This document shows, one piece after another, positions 36,433-43,452 of a stretch of DNA of 64,000 nucleotides. Below the pieces are notes generated by a model. The model saw nothing but the letters and a program-made list of their open reading frames with translations. It was not told the origin of the DNA and searched no databases. Where the stretch lies: contig OZ257128.1 in the NCBI GenBank assembly GCA_965278945.1, forward strand, positions 744,001-808,000. The letters run 5' to 3'. The stretch is from UBA10649 sp965278945. GTDB lineage: Bacteria; Actinomycetota; Actinomycetes; S36-B12. Within the stretch, counting starts at the first letter, position 1; every line of letters begins with the position of its first letter. Position numbers and translations under genes: made by a program.

Positions 36433-36888
36433 CTAGCCCGCTAGGGCGGCGATGCAGGCACGGAGGTCGCGGTCGGCGACCTCCGCTTCCGGGACCGAGA
36501 AGATGTCGTGCACCTGGATCTCGTCAGCCTGACGACGCAGGCGGTCGAGGTTCTCCTGGGTTCCGTCGAACGCTCGGCATTCGTCGCGGAACGCGACCCA
36601 CTCCGCCGTCCTTGCCGCGTTGAAGGCGGTCATCGCCGTCATGCGCTCTCGGGGATCCTGTGGCTCGGTGTCGAGTCGTACCAGCGTCCCGCCCGCGGCC
36701 TCGACCAGCGCGCTCACTCGATGCATGCCGGCGACGAACGCCGGGGCTTCTGGCGCGGCCCAGATATCGTCCCCGATAGACACCGCACCGATGCGACGCA
36801 GCTCGCGTCGTGCCTTTGTCTGACCCTCATCGTCGGGGAGTCGGGGGATCACGAGGCGCCAGTGCGTGGGCAGTCCCTCGTCACCCAT
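36433..36888 (-). CDS. ChrB N-terminal-domain protein
   Basis: The 151 residues resemble the N-terminal domain of ChrB, the chromate-responsive regulator (THWRLVIPRLPDDEGQTKAR, then GAVSIGDDIWAAPE). The C-terminal metal domain is absent and no chromate transporter chrA is nearby, so it is a stand-alone domain of unknown role. An in-frame ATG at 36,906 would add six residues with two extra cysteines; the start is undecided. It lies just after tRNA-Asn on the opposite strand. Confidence 0.7.
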   Translation of the reverse strand: MGDEGLPTHWRLVIPRLPDDEGQTKARRELRRIGAVSIGDDIWAAPEAPAFVAGMHRVSALVEAAGGTLVRLDTEPQDPRERMTAMTAFNAARTAEWVAFRDECRAFDGTQENLDRLRRQADEIQVHDIFSVPEAEVADRDLRACIAALAG

Positions 36889-36932
36889 CAGGCAGCTGGA
36901 ACACACGTCAGGTCTCCGAATCCTTCATGCGG

Positions 36933-37499
36933 CTAGTACGGATGCCGGTCGGCCTTCGAGGACCAGGCCTCGTAGGCCTTCAGGCCGTCGTCGCGTCCGA
37001 GCTGCTCGATCGGGATGCGCCTCTCGGACACCGGCCTGGCGAAGTCCTCGTACTGAAACGCATCGTCGAAGCCGATCTCCCTGGCGTCCTCCGCGCTGCA
37101 CGCGAAGTACACCTTGCCGATCCGCGCCCAGTAGATGGCGCTCATGCACATCGGGCAGGGAAACCCGCTCGTGTAGAGCTCCATGCCCAGCAGCATCCGT
37201 GACCGGGCCGGAACGACGTCATCGGACCCGGGTGGCTTCGGCACGAGCGCGAGGGTCGACTCGTTCTTCTCGGACTCCGAGATCGACGGCGCGTACGGGT
37301 TCAGCGCGAGGACGGCCTTGCGGATCGCGGTCACCTCGCCGTGCGCGGTGACGTCGCCGGTCAGAAGGACGACGTTCTGGCCACGAGCGACGATCTCCCC
37401 GTCGAGGGCGATCACCGCGCCGAAGGGGCCACCCCACCCGCTGGTCGCGGACTGCTCGCCGAGGCGGCAGGCCTCGGCCATCAGTTCCTCTGGGGTCAC
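36933..37499 (-). CDS. Nucleoside/guanine deaminase-family protein
   Basis: Cytidine/deoxycytidylate deaminase superfamily, 188 residues from GTG 37,499. The zinc site is complete: AHGEVTAIRKA (His and Glu of HxE, here HGE) and SGFPCPMCMSAIYWA (PCxxC). The C-terminal half resembles bacterial guanine deaminases (FDDAFQYEDFARP). The in-frame extension to 37,541 would overlap the divergent cupin start and is not used. The exact base deaminated is unproven. Confidence 0.85.
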   Translation of the reverse strand: MTPEELMAEACRLGEQSATSGWGGPFGAVIALDGEIVARGQNVVLLTGDVTAHGEVTAIRKAVLALNPYAPSISESEKNESTLALVPKPPGSDDVVPARSRMLLGMELYTSGFPCPMCMSAIYWARIGKVYFACSAEDAREIGFDDAFQYEDFARPVSERRIPIEQLGRDDGLKAYEAWSSKADRHPY

Positions 37500-37540
37500 G
37501 ATTCCGATCGTAACGACGAACCCGCTGCTAGCCTCCGCCA

Positions 37541-38053
37541 ATGACCCAGACGTCGTCGCCTGAGCAGCTTCGCGAGCTGCTGGGCCTCGAGCCGCACCCC
37601 ACCTGCGGCTACGTGAACCTGAGTTTCGTCGACAGCCAGAACATCGCGCCGGGCGGATTGCCGGAGCCTTTCGAGGCCGGTCGCGCGCTCGGCTCCGCGC
37701 TGTACTTCATGGTTACCCCCGAGCGACCCGTTCACCTGCACTGCATCCGCAACGACCAGCTCTATCACCGCTACCTGGGCGATCCGCTCGAGATCCTTCT
37801 TCTGCATCCCGACGGGTCGCACTCCGTCGAGGTGATGGGTGATGACGTCGCGGGCGGGCAGAACCTGCAGTTGCTCATCCCTGGGAACACGTTCCATACC
37901 GCCCGCGTGGGACCGGGCGAATGGTTCCTCGGCGCGAGCACCGAGTGGCCGGGGGTCGATCCCGCCGATGTCGTCGTCGGTGATCCTGCGGCCCTCGCCG
38001 AGCAGTTCCCGGCGGCCGCGTCGCTCATCAGCGACTTCACGGCGACGCCATGA
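37541..38053 (+). CDS. DUF985-type cupin protein
   Basis: The 170 residues match the YML079-like/DUF985 cupin fold: LGLEPHPTCGYVNLSFVDSQ start, core strands ALYFMVTPERPVHLHCIRND (His cluster), LLLHPDGSH, and QLLIPGNTFHTARVGPGEW. These proteins bind an unknown small ligand and have been linked to sugar epimerase-like folds. It overlaps the following thioesterase by four bases. Confidence 0.87.
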   Translation: MTQTSSPEQLRELLGLEPHPTCGYVNLSFVDSQNIAPGGLPEPFEAGRALGSALYFMVTPERPVHLHCIRNDQLYHRYLGDPLEILLLHPDGSHSVEVMGDDVAGGQNLQLLIPGNTFHTARVGPGEWFLGASTEWPGVDPADVVVGDPAALAEQFPAAASLISDFTATP

Positions 38054-38481
38054 CCGCTGACCTTCGCCCGTCCGACTTCGCAGTTCTGCGCTCTGTTCCC
38101 ACGCGCTGGGCCGACGAGGACTCATACGGACACATCAACAACGCCGTGCACTACCAGCTCTTCGACACCGCCGTGAACGGCTGGCTCATCGACACCGTCG
38201 GCGATGACCGAGACCGACCCGCGATCGGCGTCGTTGCCGAGACGGGATGCCGATACGTCGGCGAGCTCCACTTCCCCGAGGTGATTGCGATCGGGATTGC
38301 GTGCGAGCGACTCGGGGAGCGCAGCGTGGCCTACCAGCTGGTCATGTTCGGCGAGCGGCAGGAGGCACCGGTCGCGATTGGCCGGTTCGTCCACGTGTAT
38401 GTGGACAGCGTCACGCGCAGACCCGTCGCGGTTCCCGATCCTGTGCGCGCCGCAGTGCAGACCCTGGGGCCGGCGCACTAG
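38050..38481 (+). CDS. Acyl-CoA thioesterase (4HBT hotdog fold)
   Basis: The 143 residues contain the 4-hydroxybenzoyl-CoA thioesterase motif TRWADEDSYGHINNAVHYQLF, of which RWADEDSYGHINN is the diagnostic part, with the catalytic Asp region intact. Hotdog proteins hydrolyse acyl-CoA thioesters; chain-length preference is not predictable. It is coupled to the cupin gene by ATGA and is convergent with the HMG-CoA reductase gene (four-base overlap). Confidence 0.9.
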   Translation: MTADLRPSDFAVLRSVPTRWADEDSYGHINNAVHYQLFDTAVNGWLIDTVGDDRDRPAIGVVAETGCRYVGELHFPEVIAIGIACERLGERSVAYQLVMFGERQEAPVAIGRFVHVYVDSVTRRPVAVPDPVRAAVQTLGPAH

Positions 38482-39659
38482 CCGCGGTTGCGGCCAAGGC
38501 GTTCGTGGCTGGAGACCCAGTCGCCAGCGAGCATGGCGCTGCTCAGCGAGATCTCGCCCGCGAGCACCACGGCCGCGCAGATTTCCGCGAGCTTGCGTGC
38601 ATTGCCGGGGCCTGCGCACCCGAGAAGCTCTAGGCATTCGCGCTGCGTGGCCAGGCCCGTACCGCCACCGACCGTCGCGACGATGAGTGCCGGCAGGGTG
38701 ATGGACCAGTAGTAGTCACCCGACTCGAGGAGCTGCGTGTAGACGATGCCCGCGTGCGATTCGGCGACGTTGGCGACGTCCTGCCCGGTAGCGATGAACA
38801 GTGCGGCAAGACCATTTGCCGCGTGCGCCCCGTTGTTCGAGGACCGCGCGAGGAAGGCACCGGTCTGGCTGATCTGGCGAGCCCAGAACAGCGTCGAGGG
38901 CTCGACGCCCATCACCGTGCGAAGTAACTCGGCGGGAATCACGGCCTCGGCAATGACCCGCTTGCCGCGCGTCTGCAGCACATTGATCGCCGAGTGCTTC
39001 TTGTCGGTGTCGATTCCGCCGGAGAGCAGGAACCTAGGCGAGCTGGCGTGATTCGCGGCGATCCACTCGCACGCCGCAAGCGTGGCCTTGCCGACCATGT
39101 TCTGCCCGGCCGCGTCTCCCGTGGTGTAGTCGAACCGTAGGTAGAGCAGCGGTCCGACCGCGTACTGCTCGATCTCGATGAGCTTGCCGATGCTCGTGGT
39201 CGTCTCGGCCGCAGCGGCAATCGCGGGAATGTTCGCGCGAACCCAGTCGCCGAAATCCCGGGCGTCGAGCGCATTGTCGAAGATGAATACGGGAGCACGC
39301 TGCATGCGGTCGTCGACCACCGTCGTCCTTACGCCTCCCGCGGCGGACAGCACGCGCATGCCGCGGTTGTAGCTGGCCACCAGCGTGCCTTCGGTCGTCG
39401 CCATCGGCACGTAGAAGTCACCGGACGCATGCTCTCCGTTGATCCGCAGCGGACCAGCGAGGCCGATCGGGACCTGTGCGACTCCCGTGAAGTTCTCGAT
39501 GTTCCCGGGCAGGCTGGCGGGATCGATCGAGTAGGAGCCGACGTGCCGCAGTTCTGCGCCCGTGGCCTCGCGGGCGAACTCCCGGCGGCGTGCGGCGTTG
39601 GCCTCGGTGTAGTCGTCGATGCGGTCGCGCGGCACTTTGCCGGCTGGCTGATTCGTCAT
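38478..39659 (-). CDS. Hydroxymethylglutaryl-CoA reductase, class I type
   Basis: NADPH-dependent reduction of HMG-CoA to mevalonate. The 393 residues run from ATG 39,659. Motifs: NFTGVAQVPIGLAGPL, MATTEGTLVASYNRG (catalytic Glu), DTDKKHSAINV (catalytic Lys), GQDVANVAESHAG (catalytic Asp) and a C-terminal His in WVSSHERLG. The dimerisation and NADPH-binding sequences resemble class I. Most actinomycetes use the non-mevalonate pathway, and no other mevalonate gene is in the window, so the role here is unclear and transfer is possible. Confidence 0.92.
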   Translation of the reverse strand: MTNQPAGKVPRDRIDDYTEANAARRREFAREATGAELRHVGSYSIDPASLPGNIENFTGVAQVPIGLAGPLRINGEHASGDFYVPMATTEGTLVASYNRGMRVLSAAGGVRTTVVDDRMQRAPVFIFDNALDARDFGDWVRANIPAIAAAAETTTSIGKLIEIEQYAVGPLLYLRFDYTTGDAAGQNMVGKATLAACEWIAANHASSPRFLLSGGIDTDKKHSAINVLQTRGKRVIAEAVIPAELLRTVMGVEPSTLFWARQISQTGAFLARSSNNGAHAANGLAALFIATGQDVANVAESHAGIVYTQLLESGDYYWSITLPALIVATVGGGTGLATQRECLELLGCAGPGNARKLAEICAAVVLAGEISLSSAMLAGDWVSSHERLGRNRG

Positions 39660-39738
39660 GACGCGAGTATTCACGGGATCAAACCGCGCCATTCATCGTT
39701 CTATAGACTTCGCGGGTTCGTGCGTTAGGAGGCTTCGG

Positions 39739-40215
39739 TTGAGAATCAGATACGCGGTCGTTGGCGTGCTCATCGCTGTCGGATTTCAGTTGCTTCCTAG
39801 CACTGTTGCGCATGCGTCCGCTCCCGGGAAGGTGGAGCAGTCGTCAGCCTCGGACACGAGGCTGGGGGAGCGGCTCGCCTACTCCTTCATGGCGATGCTT
39901 CAGGCCAAGGATGTTCCTGGGCTGCGGCGGTTCCTCTCACCGGCATTTCAGATCGTTCGCAGCAATGGCACGGCCGCGACCAAGCGGGAGTACCTTGCTG
40001 ACCTGCCCGATGTCAGGTCGTTCTCGCAATCCGACTTCCATGTCACGCGGTCCGGAGGCACCCTTGTCGTTCGCAGTACTGCCGTGGTGTCGGTCGTCGC
40101 CGAGGGCCAGCAATCGGCAGCGAGTCCGGCCCCCAGGCTCAGCGTGTTCAAGCGGAATCCCGCGACCGGGGTGTGGCAGATGGTTGCGCACAGCAACTTC
40201 GTCCCGTTCGCCTAG
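39739..40215 (+). CDS. Exported NTF2-like (DUF4440-type) protein
   Basis: The 158 residues start at TTG 39,739, chosen because AGGAGG lies six bases upstream, a textbook site; the TTG and frame give an N-terminal signal peptide (YAVVGVLIAVGFQLL, cleavage after AHA). The mature part resembles NTF2-like domains (DTRLGERLAYSFMAML, PGLRRFLSPAFQIV, KREYLADLP, VWQMVAHSNF). Function unknown, probably ligand binding. It ends 60 bp before tRNA-Met. Confidence 0.8.
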   Translation: MRIRYAVVGVLIAVGFQLLPSTVAHASAPGKVEQSSASDTRLGERLAYSFMAMLQAKDVPGLRRFLSPAFQIVRSNGTAATKREYLADLPDVRSFSQSDFHVTRSGGTLVVRSTAVVSVVAEGQQSAASPAPRLSVFKRNPATGVWQMVAHSNFVPFA

Positions 40216-40275
40216 CGAGGTCGAGGACCGGCGCGGCTGAGTTCGCCGCCTCGGTAGGCTCCCTCGGTACCGCAA

Positions 40276-40349
40276 GGGGCGGTAGCTCAGCTGGTTAGAG
40301 CCCCGGACTCATAATCTGGTCGTCGTCGGTTCGAGCCCGACCCGCCCCA
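40276..40349 (+). tRNA. tRNA-Met (anticodon CAT)
   Basis: The acceptor GGGGCGG pairs with CCGCCCC at the 3' end, the D arm is AGCTCAGCTGGTTAGAG, the anticodon loop CTCATAA gives CAT, and the T arm is GTCGGTTCGAGCCCGAC. The closed D stem and the standard first acceptor pair argue for elongator rather than initiator; a lysidine-modified tRNA-Ile cannot be excluded from sequence alone. The 3' end is the likely attachment site for the island to the right. Confidence 0.92.
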
Positions 40350-40356
40350 CTTTCCA

Positions 40357-40381
40357 AAAAGCATTGCAGTGCAACGCTTTT
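40357..40381 (+). terminator. Hairpin after tRNA-Met
   Basis: AAAAGCATTGCA and TGCAACGCTTTT form an imperfect hairpin (one mismatched pair) ending in TTTT, seven bases past the tRNA. It looks like a factor-independent terminator, though A/T-rich arms make it weaker than usual. It may also mark the left edge of the island. Confidence 0.55.
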
Positions 40382-40578
40382 CGGAGTGCCTGAAACCCTA
40401 CCAAGGGAGTGGGAAATATACTCTCTTGATCCCTCCTAGTGGCACGTATCTGGCACGGATTCCCTCACGGGAGCCCGTCCGGATTACGGGCAAGGGCACG
40501 TAGAAGGCACGCTGACGACGTCCAGATTCATGGCAACAGTCCGGTGGTTCTGGGCGGTTGCCATCCGATACAGGGAAG

Positions 40579-41568
40579 GTGACACGGGGGTTCTCTGAGA
40601 CGGCGTGGCGTCGCTTCGGGCGCGACCGCACGTATGTGACCGAGACGGCGACGGGACACCCGCTGGGGTACCGCGACAACGCGACCGGTGATTTGGTTCC
40701 GGAGTCTGCGGACACCCTGCGGCTTCTTCGGGAATGGGTCGAATCGTCAGCGATCACGGAAGAGCGGCCGTCCGCGGTTGTCGAGGGTTCGCGGGCTGTG
40801 GTGGACCAGCTACCGTCGCGCCTCGGGAGTGGGGCGACACAGCCGGGCGAATCGAGCCTCACCGATGCATGCGATGGCGAGCTGTTGCACGAACTCGATG
40901 AACCGGCGTCGCCCGCAGATCCCGGCCGAATTGATTGGACTGATCTGTCGGGTCATCGACCGGGCGAAGGTGCACGGGCAAAGGCAGAGGCAGAGCTCGC
41001 GGCCCGACGGGCCAACGCTGGTCGGTTTCGGACCTGGGCTGGCCGTGTGCTCGACGTTCATACGGACGAGCGGGCCTGGCGCATTGGTGCGGCTGCGGAG
41101 GAGAGCGTCGGGAAAGAGCTTGAGACCCTGACACCTCATGGCTGGCGCGCTCTTCACTCTGTTCCCGTGGGCGCGGGTGAGTCGGACATTGATCACATCC
41201 TGATCGGCCCCGGTGGCGTGATTACCGTTAACACCAAGCACCACCCCGATGCGAATGTGTGGGTGACCAGCAAGCAGGTTCGGATCAACGGTAACTACGT
41301 TCCCTACCTTCGCAACTCGCGACATGAAGCCACACGCGCGTCCAGGCTCCTGAGCCGTGAGGTGGGTTTCCCGGTACCGACGCTCTCGTGCCTTGTCTTT
41401 CGCTTGCGGGAGGGAAAGATCACCCTCAAGGAAGATCCCGTCGATGTCCTTGTGCTTAGGGCGACCCGCGCGGCGAAGACGATCCGTTCACGAACCGGCA
41501 TCCTCAGTCCCGGCGAGGTCGAGCAGCTCTTTGAGGTGGCGAGGCGCAGCACTACATGGACGGCGTGA
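40579..41568 (+). CDS. NERD-domain protein
   Basis: The product is 329 residues from GTG 40,579; TTG 40,558 is an alternative and neither has a well-spaced ribosome-binding site. The C-terminal half (about residues 180-300) is a NERD nuclease-related domain: AAEESVGKELETL, then SDIDHILIGPGGVITVNTKH, with the Asp, the NTK in the E-x-K position, and RHEATRASRLLS. The N-terminal 170 residues are charged, low-complexity and unrecognised. NERD proteins are PD-(D/E)xK-like and occur on mobile elements. It is the first gene inside the island; the next gene is 456 bp away, so co-transcription is uncertain. Confidence 0.85.
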   Translation: MTRGFSETAWRRFGRDRTYVTETATGHPLGYRDNATGDLVPESADTLRLLREWVESSAITEERPSAVVEGSRAVVDQLPSRLGSGATQPGESSLTDACDGELLHELDEPASPADPGRIDWTDLSGHRPGEGARAKAEAELAARRANAGRFRTWAGRVLDVHTDERAWRIGAAAEESVGKELETLTPHGWRALHSVPVGAGESDIDHILIGPGGVITVNTKHHPDANVWVTSKQVRINGNYVPYLRNSRHEATRASRLLSREVGFPVPTLSCLVFRLREGKITLKEDPVDVLVLRATRAAKTIRSRTGILSPGEVEQLFEVARRSTTWTA

Positions 41569-42024
41569 GAGTGAGTCGAAGGTGGCCAGGAGCGGGGCCG
41601 AACAGGCACCCTGACCACAGTGCCATCTTCCGCCGTCAAGTTAGCGCAGCCTTGGCGCAAACTGGTCCAAAGGTCGTCCACGGGGCCACTGCTCACGGCG
41701 AGCCGCATGACGCCTGTGGATGTGCATGTCGATGACTCAGCTCTACCTGCGTCTCCGGGACATCTGCGAGATGACTGGCCTCGGGCCGCGTCTTGCGGCG
41801 CCGCTGAACAGTGCGTCGGGATGCCTCGTTGTCAATGAGGCGCTTTCGCTGGGCTCGTCGGCAACAAGTGGCTGTCGATCGTTTGGCGGCCGCCCGACTC
41901 GACATCTGTGGGCTAGGCCGGAGCGCGGGAGCCGGCGTTCGCGTCGGAGGCCAACTTTGGAGCTGTCGCGCAGGTAGCGTTCCAGACTGAGGACAGACAC
42001 CACGCGAGGCAACTGGGGGAATCG
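41569..42024. other. Gap before the DAC-domain gene
   Basis: No gene is supported here. Short open frames on both strands lack coding-like composition. The last 30 bases carry a good ribosome-binding site (GGGGGA) for the gene at 42,025. The stretch presumably holds its promoter, but no -10/-35 pair stands out. Confidence 0.6.
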
Positions 42025-43359
42025 ATGAGCAGGGGTAGTCGAGATGAACTGAAAGCTCCGCGCAAAGCACGCCTTGCACAGGAAGTCGCGGAGGAGGGCT
42101 TCTCTCTCCTTGATCCTGGCATGCGCGAGGACTCCCAAGACGGGATGTTCGGGTTGCCCGGGCCTCAAGAGCTTGATGAAGTTGAGGACGCACTTCTCGA
42201 CGAACTGCTCTACTGCCGGTACCCGCCGGTCCACGAGCAGCGGGTTCCCTCATATGGCTGCATCGTGTTCGCCGGAGAGATCGCTTCCGACCTCCCACAA
42301 GGGCTCACGGAGGTGACGCTCGGCTCGTTCGGCAACCTCGACGAGGTCCGTCCCCTTGCAGATGGCATACACACTTTCCTCGTGCGCGGAGCAACAGCTG
42401 GCGAAGCCTTGGTCTCAGTTGACTCTGCCGATGAACTCGACTTGGTCGAACTCGCACGTGACGCCAAATGCTGGATTATGCAGCGGCATCCGTCGGGGGC
42501 TGTTCGTGTTTTCCGCGGCCAGAGCATGCTTCGCAACCAGGACGGGTTATGGACCTACAAGCCGTACTCGGACTCGAGAACGTTCCAGTTCCTTCATGTC
42601 ACCGGGCTAGATGGCAGCGAGGCACAGATGGGCCTGGGCATTCTGGATCTCTGCCTACACGTCCTTTCTGCTCGGCGCATAGGCGCAACCATCGTCTGGG
42701 TCGTCCGCCAGGACCCCGCGACTTTCGGCTCGGCGTTCTCCCGGGCCCCACATCCCATTCCAGCAGTCCTCAATGTGACTGACCCACACCACGTACAGCC
42801 GCTCGTCTCGCTCCTGGCTTCGGTCGATGGTGCATGCCTGGTGGGTCCTGACGGCGCCATCGAAGGAGTAGAAGGGTTCATCGGAAATTCCGCAGCTGCG
42901 GAGGCGTTCATCGACGCACATTCAGGAACTCGACACACGACCGCCGCACGTTTGTCGTACGACCAACCGGAAGTCCTCGTCTTCGTCGTGAGTTCGGATG
43001 GTCCGGTCACGGTGTTCAGCGACGGGGTCGACCTTTTGAGGCTCGATGAGGCAACGGACTACATGCATGAGATGGACTTTCCGTTCCACGACGGCCCGGG
43101 CCAGAATCCCCGCACTACGAAACGTGCTTCGTGCGGAAGGTGCAGTGCATCGCTCTTGATCGAGACGGAGGACACGGGGGAGCCCGCGGGAACTGACGGC
43201 GCATACTGCCCCGTCTGCCGGCATCCACTTGAGCCTCTTGGCGGCAAGCGGCGCATTCGGCCGGTCAAGCCTTGGGAGGACGAGGATGCGACGGTCTCGT
43301 GGGGGCTGCCAACGGCCGTCCGTACACACGACTTCCTTAACACTCGCTACAACTCGTAG
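42025..43359 (+). CDS. Diadenylate cyclase (DisA_N/DAC) domain protein with zinc ribbon
   Basis: The 444 residues start at ATG with GGGGGA upstream. Residues about 205-340 fit the DAC fold that makes c-di-AMP from ATP: RRIGATIVWVV, then HHVQPLVSLLASVDGACLVG with the catalytic DGA, then SGTRHTTAARLSYDQPEVLV and VVSSDGPVTVFSDG. The usual RHR motif reads RHT, so activity is uncertain. The N-terminal 200 residues are unrecognised and occupy the place of the sensor domains (DACN types) found on such proteins. The C-terminus has CGRCSAS and CPVCRHP, a zinc ribbon. The kinase gene follows after 93 bases on the same strand. Confidence 0.82.
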   Translation: MSRGSRDELKAPRKARLAQEVAEEGFSLLDPGMREDSQDGMFGLPGPQELDEVEDALLDELLYCRYPPVHEQRVPSYGCIVFAGEIASDLPQGLTEVTLGSFGNLDEVRPLADGIHTFLVRGATAGEALVSVDSADELDLVELARDAKCWIMQRHPSGAVRVFRGQSMLRNQDGLWTYKPYSDSRTFQFLHVTGLDGSEAQMGLGILDLCLHVLSARRIGATIVWVVRQDPATFGSAFSRAPHPIPAVLNVTDPHHVQPLVSLLASVDGACLVGPDGAIEGVEGFIGNSAAAEAFIDAHSGTRHTTAARLSYDQPEVLVFVVSSDGPVTVFSDGVDLLRLDEATDYMHEMDFPFHDGPGQNPRTTKRASCGRCSASLLIETEDTGEPAGTDGAYCPVCRHPLEPLGGKRRIRPVKPWEDEDATVSWGLPTAVRTHDFLNTRYNS

Positions 43360-43452
43360 CGACTGTCGGTGAGAGCCTCCACTCTGTCAGGCACGAAGGG
43401 CAAGATCCTCCTCGTGCGGCCGACTGGGCCGGCTTGATCGGCTGGGGGAGTC

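Noticed and set aside
41704..42298. Short open frames on both strands before the DAC-domain gene
   Set aside because: No ribosome-binding site, no recognisable protein pattern, and they overlap each other and the real gene start.
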